From an uncultured Selenomonadaceae bacterium (lineage in GTDB: Bacteria; Bacillota; Negativicutes; Selenomonadales; Selenomonadaceae), in contig CALELM010000060.1 of NCBI GenBank assembly GCA_937902665.1, positions 1-28,810 of the forward strand: a stretch of 28,810 bases of DNA, given 5' to 3'. Below are positions 22,876 to 28,810 of this stretch, in pieces (position 1 is the stretch's first letter; every line of letters starts with the position of its first letter). Under the pieces are notes generated by a model. It made no database searches. It saw only the letters and a program-made list of their open reading frames with translations, and was not told the DNA's origin. Position numbers and translations under genes: made by a program.

Positions 22876-23629
22876 AGTCACCTCCTTATCCTGTGGATAT
22901 GAAAAGGAAATTTTGCAAGATATTTCTCTTTGTCTTGAAAATGGAAAAGTAACTGGAATTTTAGGATACAATGGCTGTGGCAAAACTACGCTTATCCGTG
23001 CAATCTGTGGATTTATTCCCTATAAGGGCATGGTTCTCTGGGATAAAAAAGACATTTCGAAGCTTTCGGTCAGAAACAGGGCAAAAATTGTTACCTGCAT
23101 GCCTCAAGTGCCACCTTCGACAAAGGGAATCACCGTAAGAGATTATGCCATGATGGGATTATATCCTCAAAATTTTTTCTCACTAGGTGAAAAAAAGAAC
23201 AAAAACATGCTTATGGAACATGCAAGACAATTAGGCATAGAAAAACTTTTGCACCAAGACCTGTCCCTTGTGAGTGCAGGAGAACGGCAAATGGCATCTT
23301 TGCTGAGAATTTGCATGCAAGAGGCGCCCTGTATCCTGCTTGATGAACCTACGGCAGCTTTAGATGCGCATAATGCCTATAAATTGCTGAATTGCATAGA
23401 AGACTTACGCCAATCCAACAGAGCCATCTTCTGCGTGTTTCATGATCCCGCACTTGCCCTGAATTATTGTGATGTATTGTATCTGTTGAAAGACGGCAAG
23501 ATTTCCGGAAAACTGGAATGCAAAACATGTACATTGGAGGATGCCTCGATTTTACTGAAAAATATTTATTCCAATCTTTATATCGGCTTAGATAAAAAAA
23601 TCAACAAATATTATTGTTGCTGGCTGTAA
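22868..23629 (+). CDS. ABC-importer ATPase, FecE/BtuD family
   Basis: A 253-aa ATPase of the importer. Walker A GYNGCGKTT (about 33-41), Q-loop in TCMPQVPPS, Walker B CILLDEPTAALD, switch His in CVFHDPALAL. The signature is degenerate, LVSAGERQM in place of LSGGERQR; the Gly and Glu are retained. It overlaps the permease gene by 8 bp and is followed 16 nt later by the FAD subunit gene, which ties the importer to the hydroxylase. The C-terminus ends NKYYCCWL, which is unusual. Confidence 0.93.
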   Translation: MLEVTSLSCGYEKEILQDISLCLENGKVTGILGYNGCGKTTLIRAICGFIPYKGMVLWDKKDISKLSVRNRAKIVTCMPQVPPSTKGITVRDYAMMGLYPQNFFSLGEKKNKNMLMEHARQLGIEKLLHQDLSLVSAGERQMASLLRICMQEAPCILLDEPTAALDAHNAYKLLNCIEDLRQSNRAIFCVFHDPALALNYCDVLYLLKDGKISGKLECKTCTLEDASILLKNIYSNLYIGLDKKINKYYCCWL

Positions 23630-23645
23630 TACAGGAGGGATTTTC

Positions 23646-24419
23646 ATGTTAAGCATCGATGAATATGTAAGGGCAATGTCCGTTGAGGACGCTTTTTCTC
23701 TTTTGCAAAACCCTGACACGGAAATCATCGGGGGTATGCATTGGCTGAAAATGCAAAACAGGACTCTAAAAATGGTTATCGACCTCGGCGATTTGGGCTT
23801 GGATATGATTGAGGAAAATAACGATGGCTTTTTGATAGGAGCATACGTTACCTTAAGAGAACTCGAAACAAATGAAAACTTAAATAAAATGACGCAAGGA
23901 GCCATCAAGGACAGCATCTCTCGCATCGTAGGGGTGCAATTTCGCAATACAGCCACAATTGGCGCAAGTGTATTTAGCCGCTTCGGCTTTTCGGATATCA
24001 TAACCGTACTGTTACCGTTGCATGCCTCTGTTGTGCTGCACAAAAACGGAAAAGTGCCACTGGAGGATTTTTTGGACATGAAACGCGATAAAGGTATTTT
24101 AACGCATATCTTTATCCCAAAACAGACGATAAAGATGTCCTTTCTTGCGCAAAGAAATACTGCCACGGATTTTTCCGTCCTCAATACGGCAGCGGTGATA
24201 AAAGACCATCGTTTGCTCTGCGCTGTCGGGGCAAGACCGGGAAAAGCAGTCTTGTACGATATGCCCTGCGAATACGGCAAGGAGGAGCTCATAGCCGAAA
24301 AAATTGCCGCTGAAACAAAATTCTCAAAGGATATGCGTGCCTCCGAAGAATATCGGCAAAAATTATGCGCAATTTTAGTCGGCAGAGCAATAAAAACTGC
24401 ACAGAAAGGTGGCATCTGA
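23646..24419 (+). CDS. FAD-binding subunit of a xanthine-dehydrogenase-family molybdenum hydroxylase
   Basis: A 257-aa medium subunit (XdhB/CoxM type). It shows the shortened IIGGMHWLKMQNR version of the FAD pyrophosphate-binding loop, GLDMIEENNDGFLIGAYVTLRELE, the second FAD contact QFRNTATIGASVFSRFGFSDI (TIGG-x-N equivalent), and a C-terminal CoxM-like domain. FAD passes electrons from the [2Fe-2S] clusters to NAD or another acceptor. The loop reads less canonically than in XdhB, so FAD affinity might differ. The ribosome binding site AGGAGGG precedes ATG 23646. The stop is one base from the next gene. Confidence 0.88.
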   Translation: MLSIDEYVRAMSVEDAFSLLQNPDTEIIGGMHWLKMQNRTLKMVIDLGDLGLDMIEENNDGFLIGAYVTLRELETNENLNKMTQGAIKDSISRIVGVQFRNTATIGASVFSRFGFSDIITVLLPLHASVVLHKNGKVPLEDFLDMKRDKGILTHIFIPKQTIKMSFLAQRNTATDFSVLNTAAVIKDHRLLCAVGARPGKAVLYDMPCEYGKEELIAEKIAAETKFSKDMRASEEYRQKLCAILVGRAIKTAQKGGI

Positions 24420-24420
24420 C

Positions 24421-24894
24421 ATGGAGATCAGCGTAAATGTAAACGGTAAAATCGTAAAAGATTGCATCGAGCCAGATGTAATGCTGATGGATTTTTTGCG
24501 TCGTCACGGTTGCAAAAGCGTCAAATGTGGCTGTGAAACCTCAAATTGCGGAGCATGTACCGTATTTTTGAATGACAAGACCGTTCTGTCCTGTTCTGTT
24601 TTGGCAGCCAGAGCCAACCATTGCAAAGTCACTACACTGGAAGGATTGCAGGAGGAAGCTTCCGAGCTTGGTATTTTTATAGCCCAGCAAGGTGCGGAGC
24701 AATGCGGCTTTTGCAATCCCGGCTATATGATAAATATCTTGGCTCTCCTCAGGGAAAATGCCAATCCGACCGATTTGGAAATAAAAGAATATCTGGCAGG
24801 CAATTTATGCAGATGCTCCGGATATGATGGGCAATTAAGAGGTATCAAGGAATTTATCCAATGGCGTGACAGCAAGAGGAGTGAGCAATCATGA
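24421..24894 (+). CDS. [2Fe-2S] subunit of the molybdenum hydroxylase
   Basis: A 157-aa small subunit (XdhC/CoxS type) with both clusters' ligands. The N-terminal plant-ferredoxin motif is CGCETSNCGACT (Cys near 39, 41, 46 and 49) with a further Cys in VLSC, and the C-terminal helical domain has CGFCNPGYMI and CRCSGYDG. It carries electrons from the Mo centre to FAD. ATG 24421 is chosen for AAAGG upstream; a GTG 12 bp earlier would overlap the FAD gene. The stop overlaps the catalytic-subunit start as ATGA. Confidence 0.95.
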   Translation: MEISVNVNGKIVKDCIEPDVMLMDFLRRHGCKSVKCGCETSNCGACTVFLNDKTVLSCSVLAARANHCKVTTLEGLQEEASELGIFIAQQGAEQCGFCNPGYMINILALLRENANPTDLEIKEYLAGNLCRCSGYDGQLRGIKEFIQWRDSKRSEQS

Positions 24895-27251
24895 AAATAA
24901 TAAGCCAACCTATCATAAAAAGGGACGCTATGCAGGTTCTTACGGGCAAGCCCGTCTATATGGACGACATGGTTCCAGATGATTGCCTAATCATCAAATT
25001 GCTCCGTTCTCCCCATGCGCATGCCATAGTGGAAGAGATTGATACCTCCGAGGCGTTGCTGCTGGATGGAATAGAAGCCGTTTTCACTTGGAAAGACGTG
25101 GATCAAAACCAGAGAAGGTTTACGGCAGAAGGAGAATCTTATCCAGAAACGGGTCCATATGACAGGCTTATTCTTGACCGCCATGTGAGATATGCAGGCG
25201 ATGTTGTCGCAATTGTTGCAGGTGAAAACAGGAAAGTCGTGGAAAAGGCATTAAAACTCATCAAAGTAAAATATAAGATACTCGAACCAATTCTAGATTT
25301 TCACACAGCAAAAGACAATAAAATCATAATTCATCCTGAAGATAATTGGGAAGCACTTGTTCCCCAAGCAGGTGGGGATAAAAATCGCAATTTATGCGCT
25401 CACCAAGAGGAGTCCTTTGGTGATATAGAAAATGCATTTAAGCATTGCGATATTATCGTAGACGAAACTTATCATACAAAAGCCTGCCAGCAAGCTCCCA
25501 TGGAAACCTTTAGGACATATTGCGATATTGACACATACGGAAGATTACATGTTTTCACATCAACGCAGGTTGTGTTCCATTGCAAACGAATCATTGCCAA
25601 TGCGTTAAACATTTCAAAAAGTTTAGTTCGGGTATCAAAACCAAGAGTCGGTGGCGGTTTCGGGGCAAAGGGCTCTACCGTATCAGAACTATACCCTGCT
25701 TTTGTAACGTGGAAGACAAAGAAAGCTTCCAAAATCGTTTTTACCCGAGAAGAAAGCCAAACGGCTTCCTCCCCAAGACATGAAATGGAAATAAGGGTAC
25801 GTCTTGGGGCAAAGAAAAACGGTAAATTTAAAGCTTTTGAAATGTACGTTTTATCCAATACGGGAGCCTACGGGGATCACGGCCCAACCACGGCTGGACT
25901 TGCTATTCATATTCCTCCGTCCGTTTACAGAGATTGGGAGGCATATCATTTGGTAACGGATGTTGTGTACACAAATAAGATGGCATCAGGAGCATACCGC
26001 GGATATGGTGCAACGCAGGGGCATTTTGCCTTTGAATCTGCTGTGAACGAGCTAGCGCATAAACTGAACATGGATCCATTTGACATTCGTGAAATAAATA
26101 GGATGAAAGAAGGCTGTGCGCAGCCTACCTATTTTGACGGAGAAATAAACACAAGCTGTTCTCTTGGCCGATGCTTGAAAAAAACAAGAGAAATGATGGA
26201 TTGGGACAATAAATATCCGTCAAAACAGATAGATGATCATACCATACGCTGCGTGGGCATGGCAGCCGTGTCACAAACGACTGCCATATCCAAAATATCG
26301 GTTGGCGGAGCTACCCTCCGGATTGGCGATGACGGCACTTACGCACTGTCATTATCTTCTGGGGATATAGGCTCGGGAAGCGACACCTCTTTATCGCAAA
26401 TAGCCGCCGAAGTGCTGCAATGCGATATTGGCAATATATCCGTTCACAGTGCCGACACAGATACCGCTCCCTATGATACAGGCTCGTATGCTTCTGCTAC
26501 GGCATTTGCTACGGGAAAAGCAACCGAACTGGCGGCACTAAAGCTAAAAGACCGTATCCTAAAAACAGGCGTTGCCTTGCTAAAAAATTACTCGCAGGAT
26601 AACTGTGACATCGCTGAATTGAGAAACAACATACCGCTTAATGCCAATGAGCTGGACAAAATCGATACGGCTGGGTTTGATTTTGACGGAAAGCAAGTGT
26701 TTAGCACGAAAGACAATAGCACTATATCGATAGCAACCATAGCGGCAGTAGCTTTACGCAGCAACGCTTCCCTTGAAATTACCGAGACCTTCTGCCCAGA
26801 GACCACTCCCCCGCCGTTTCTCGTAGGTGCTGTTGAACTTGAAGTTGATACGCAAACAGGAAGCGTCAAAGTTTTAGAATATGACGCAGCCGTTGACTGC
26901 GGGACACCCTTAAATCCTTCCATTGTAAAAGCGCAAGTAGAAGGAGCGGCAGTGCAAGGCTTGGGAATGGCATTGACCGAGCAAGTAACTTACGACAAAA
27001 ACGGCAAGATGGCACAAAATTCCTTTATGCAATATAAAATCCCCACAAGATTGGATGTGGGAAAACTAAACGTTTCCATTGAAAGCAGCTATGAAAAATC
27101 CGGGCCATTCGGAGCAAAAGGAGTGGGAGAAGTCGGAGTAAACGCAATAGCCCCAGCTATTGCGGATGCATTGTATCATGCAACAGGTTTCCGATTTACC
27201 ACATTGCCCATTTTGCCCGAGAGCGTAGCGCTAAAGAAGAACATCGAATGA
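24891..27251 (+). CDS. Molybdopterin-binding catalytic subunit of the xanthine-dehydrogenase family
   Basis: The large subunit (786 aa) of a Mo hydroxylase. Aldehyde oxidase/XDH a/b-hammerhead domain about 1-130, then molybdopterin-binding domains with GGGFGAKG (near 262), SGAYRGYGATQ (near 374), a TGSYASATAFATGKA loop (near 540) and catalytic Glu747 in GAKGVGEVG. These enzymes hydroxylate purines, nicotinate or other N-heterocycles or aldehydes using water; the substrate is not identifiable here. There is no in-frame UGA, so no selenocysteine, though a labile selenium ligand is not excluded. It overlaps both neighbours by 4 bp. Confidence 0.94.
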   Translation: MKIISQPIIKRDAMQVLTGKPVYMDDMVPDDCLIIKLLRSPHAHAIVEEIDTSEALLLDGIEAVFTWKDVDQNQRRFTAEGESYPETGPYDRLILDRHVRYAGDVVAIVAGENRKVVEKALKLIKVKYKILEPILDFHTAKDNKIIIHPEDNWEALVPQAGGDKNRNLCAHQEESFGDIENAFKHCDIIVDETYHTKACQQAPMETFRTYCDIDTYGRLHVFTSTQVVFHCKRIIANALNISKSLVRVSKPRVGGGFGAKGSTVSELYPAFVTWKTKKASKIVFTREESQTASSPRHEMEIRVRLGAKKNGKFKAFEMYVLSNTGAYGDHGPTTAGLAIHIPPSVYRDWEAYHLVTDVVYTNKMASGAYRGYGATQGHFAFESAVNELAHKLNMDPFDIREINRMKEGCAQPTYFDGEINTSCSLGRCLKKTREMMDWDNKYPSKQIDDHTIRCVGMAAVSQTTAISKISVGGATLRIGDDGTYALSLSSGDIGSGSDTSLSQIAAEVLQCDIGNISVHSADTDTAPYDTGSYASATAFATGKATELAALKLKDRILKTGVALLKNYSQDNCDIAELRNNIPLNANELDKIDTAGFDFDGKQVFSTKDNSTISIATIAAVALRSNASLEITETFCPETTPPPFLVGAVELEVDTQTGSVKVLEYDAAVDCGTPLNPSIVKAQVEGAAVQGLGMALTEQVTYDKNGKMAQNSFMQYKIPTRLDVGKLNVSIESSYEKSGPFGAKGVGEVGVNAIAPAIADALYHATGFRFTTLPILPESVALKKNIE

Positions 27252-27835
27252 TACATTGCATCTATCTTGCAGCTGGAAATTCTCGCCGTTTTGGCAAAAA
27301 TAAATTATGCGAGCCATTTGGGAGCAAATTGCTGTACCAGCACGGGCTAGATAAATTATCCACTGCCGTAAAAAAATATAAAAACGCTTCCTTAACTGTT
27401 GTTTCCCAATATAAAGAAATTCTGGATGATACCAAAAAAAAAGGCTTTCTGGCTGTTTTTGGCGAAAACAGCCAGAAAGGAATCTCTTACTCCATAAAAA
27501 GCGCACTGGAATCAATTCCTAACCTCGGAACTGACGATTACATCCTGTTTTTGGTTGCCGATCAACCGTACATAAGCTTAAATGCTATTTTAAAGCTTAT
27601 GAATACCGTTGAGGAAAAACCTCTTTGCGCCTGTACCTGTTATAACGATGAACTCTATAATCCTGCACTGTTTTCCTCTCGCTTAATGCCTGAATTACGA
27701 AATCTTTCGGGAGACTGCGGAGGAAAAAAGATTATTCGGAACCACTTGGAAGATTGCGTCCTTGTATCCTTTGATTCGCCAAAAGAAACATTGGATATAG
27801 ATACAAGCGCTGACCTATTTCGCATCCCAACTTAA
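27248..27835 (+). CDS. mocA: Molybdenum cofactor cytidylyltransferase, MocA-like
   Basis: A 195-aa MobA/MocA nucleotidyltransferase that converts molybdopterin-Mo to the cytosine dinucleotide form (MCD) inserted into XDH-family enzymes. Motifs are LAAGNSRRFGKNKL (residues 7-20, the NTP-binding loop), LFLVADQPYIS (Mg-binding Asp) and LSGDCGGKKI. MocA differs from MobA in using CTP, but that assignment rests on the context with the hydroxylase. The ATG overlaps the preceding gene's stop. It is the last gene of the operon; no hairpin terminator is seen downstream. Confidence 0.88.
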   Translation: MIHCIYLAAGNSRRFGKNKLCEPFGSKLLYQHGLDKLSTAVKKYKNASLTVVSQYKEILDDTKKKGFLAVFGENSQKGISYSIKSALESIPNLGTDDYILFLVADQPYISLNAILKLMNTVEEKPLCACTCYNDELYNPALFSSRLMPELRNLSGDCGGKKIIRNHLEDCVLVSFDSPKETLDIDTSADLFRIPT

Positions 27836-27932
27836 TAGAAGCAAAATAATTGTGACTCACGACGCATCTAGTCAAATCCATATTTGCGTGTAAATTGCCT
27901 TTAGGTATCTGATGGGTTCCGTCATTTGCCAT
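27732..27932 (-). pseudogene. Possible remnant of a phage small-terminase gene (66-codon ORF)
   Basis: A 66-codon minus-strand ORF starting ATG 27932, with GGAGG 11 bases upstream, beginning MANDGTHQIPKG. The M-x-x-DGT start resembles phage small terminase subunits (MARDGT-type). It runs antisense into the end of mocA and shows no further family similarity, so it is probably a truncated remnant at most. The assignment rests on the start, the GC-rich upstream region and the HNH remnant on the same strand. Confidence 0.25.
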
Positions 27933-27969
27933 CGAGTTATCCACCTCCAATCTGATGTTTCTTTAATAC

Positions 27970-28060
27970 CCCGTTTGAACCGGTCTTTTTTTACGCGCGC
28001 CCCCGTGCCGGTCACATTTTGCCGCCATTGTAGAGATTTTGACCGCCCCAGCCCCTATTC
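27970..28060 (-). other. GC-rich patch resembling a phage packaging (cos-type) region
   Basis: In AT-rich surroundings, this stretch holds GCGCGCCCCCGTGCCGG, two CCGGTC copies and two ATTTTG-CCGCC-like copies. G/C-rich sequence of this kind lies between HNH nuclease and small-terminase genes in many Firmicutes phages. No ORF is credible. Phage origin is inferred. Confidence 0.3.
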
Positions 28061-28066
28061 CGAGTA

Positions 28067-28095
28067 TTGCATTTGTTTCACTTTTGCATTACAAT
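28067..28095 (+). promoter_or_regulatory. Promoter of the dinJ-yafQ pair
   Basis: -35 TTGCAT (28067-28072), a 17-bp spacer and -10 TACAAT (28090-28095), followed by AAGGGAGG at 28105. Confidence 0.6.
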
Positions 28096-28119
28096 ATTCT
28101 CAAAAAGGGAGGATTTGTC

Positions 28120-28413
28120 ATGCAAAAGACAGCAAATATTAATCTTCGTATTGCACCGGAGATTAAAACCAAAGCAGAAGATGTATTTTCAAGCCTTGGC
28201 ATCTCGGTTACTGATGCTATCAATGTTTTTCTTCACGCTTCCATCATGGAAGGCGGTTTTCCGTTCCAGCCAAAGCAGCCACGATATAATCGTGAAACTG
28301 TAATGGCCATGCAGGAAGCACGGGACATCATAACTGGAAAAGTCGAAGCAAAACGCTACAGTTCCTTGAATGACATTTTAGCTGACATGGATGCGGAGGA
28401 TGCCCATGTTTGA
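28120..28413 (+). CDS. dinJ: RelB/DinJ-family antitoxin
   Basis: A 97-aa antitoxin. The N-terminal ribbon-helix-helix domain (NINLRIAPEIKTKAEDVFSS, then LGISVTDAINVFLHASI) is typical of DinJ and should bind the operon promoter as a dimer. The C-terminal tail, with SSLNDILADMDAED, would wrap the toxin. ATG 28120 follows AAGGGAGG. It overlaps the toxin start by 8 bp; its -10 region is probably autoregulated. Confidence 0.93.
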   Translation: MQKTANINLRIAPEIKTKAEDVFSSLGISVTDAINVFLHASIMEGGFPFQPKQPRYNRETVMAMQEARDIITGKVEAKRYSSLNDILADMDAEDAHV

Positions 28414-28678
28414 CTTAGTAACCACCACGCAGTTTAGAAAAGACTTAAAACGCATCCGCAAGAGAGGCTATGATTTAGCCAAACTAAATGATGTACTGCA
28501 AACATTGCAAAAAGAAGAACCCTTAAACGAAAAATATCGTGACCATGCTTTGACTGGAGATTACATAGGATTTCGTGAATGTCATATTGAACCAGATTGG
28601 CTTCTTGTCTATGCCATAAACAAAAGTCAGCTGATTTTGACTGCTTCACGCACAGGAACACATTCTGATTTATTTTGA
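28406..28678 (+). CDS. yafQ: YafQ-family mRNA interferase toxin
   Basis: A 90-aa RelE-superfamily ribosome-dependent endoribonuclease. All active-site residues known from E. coli YafQ are visible: His in DHALTG, His and Asp-Trp in ECHIEPDWLL, Arg and His in SRTGTHSDLF, and the terminal Phe. ATG 28406 is chosen over 28391 because GGAGG lies seven bases upstream of it. The stop codon is inside the stem of the terminator. Confidence 0.94.
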   Translation: MFDLVTTTQFRKDLKRIRKRGYDLAKLNDVLQTLQKEEPLNEKYRDHALTGDYIGFRECHIEPDWLLVYAINKSQLILTASRTGTHSDLF

Positions 28679-28704
28679 CGGCTTATTATTAGCCGTCTTT
28701 TTTC
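28677..28704 (+). terminator. dinJ-yafQ terminator
   Basis: GACGGCT (28677-28683), loop TATTATT, AGCCGTC (28691-28697), then TTTTTTC. The stem overlaps the yafQ stop codon and the end of the minus-strand HNH remnant. Confidence 0.88.
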
Positions 28705-28810
28705 TTGCGTTGATGTATCTTCTCGTGACAGGAAATACAAAGTGACATAATCAAGGATACCGTCAATAGTTTTTCGCAAATTCTTTCCTAAGACCTGACC
28801 GCCTAATTGT
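28689..28810 (-). pseudogene. Frameshifted 3' end of an HNH endonuclease gene (runs off the window)
   Basis: On the minus strand the last codons read MSLCISCHEKIHQRKKKDG then stop (TAA 28691-28689), matching the C-terminus of phage-type HNH nucleases (L-C-x-x-C-H-x-x-I-H). Upstream of about 28765 that frame has stop codons, while a neighbouring frame reads on as LGGQVLGKNLRKTIDGILD, so a frameshift near 28750 is likely. Only the tail is in the window. Confidence 0.45.

Noticed and set aside
24891..27251. Selenocysteine in the hydroxylase
   Set aside because: The catalytic ORF has no in-frame UGA, and no selD, yqeB or yqeC gene lies in the window; selenium dependence cannot be claimed.

Overview
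The window looks like chromosomal DNA of a diderm Firmicute (Negativicutes/Selenomonadales type); the genus cannot be fixed from the sequence. The minus-strand 16S start, the leader antitermination box and several genes (NiaP, YvrJ, AGGAGG-type ribosome binding sites, Firmicutes-like promoters) are Firmicutes in style, while a type V autotransporter with a C-terminal beta-barrel ending in Phe requires an outer membrane.

Layout. 1-431: the 5' end of a 16S rRNA gene (minus) with leader and two tandem promoters. 432-2322: an AT-rich gap, a small unknown gene and an M20 (PepT-like) peptidase. 2418-4096: a two-gene minimal SUF-like Fe-S assembly system (SufC-type ATPase plus one short SufB/D-type protein). 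4301-7024: trpS, then an Hpt protein and an HD-GYP response regulator. 7064-9384 (minus): thiD translationally coupled to an exported SGNH hydrolase. 9652-12012 (minus): yvrJ, a GT8 glycosyltransferase preceded by 13-bp tandem repeats, and an exported acetolactate decarboxylase. 12202-13542: the niacin transporter niaP with a palindromic leader. 13658-16054 (minus): a YgiT/DUF4258 toxin-antitoxin pair and a large unknown lipoprotein. 16227-16301: tRNA-Arg(CCG). 16389-20057 (minus): an autotransporter followed by an Ntn-type amidase.

20241-27835 is the most distinctive block: one tightly overlapping plus-strand operon encoding a P-loop NTPase, a FecBCD-type ABC importer (binding lipoprotein, permease, ATPase), the FAD, [2Fe-2S] and molybdopterin subunits of a xanthine-dehydrogenase-family hydroxylase, and a MocA-type cofactor cytidylyltransferase. 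It appears to package an enzyme, its cofactor maturation and probably uptake of its metal or substrate behind a single promoter that carries an 18-bp perfect palindrome.

27732-28810: a DinJ/YafQ toxin-antitoxin pair lying between what look like decayed pieces of a prophage packaging region (a frameshifted HNH nuclease tail, a GC-rich cos-like stretch and a possible terminase start, all on the minus strand). No CRISPR array or intact insertion sequence was seen.
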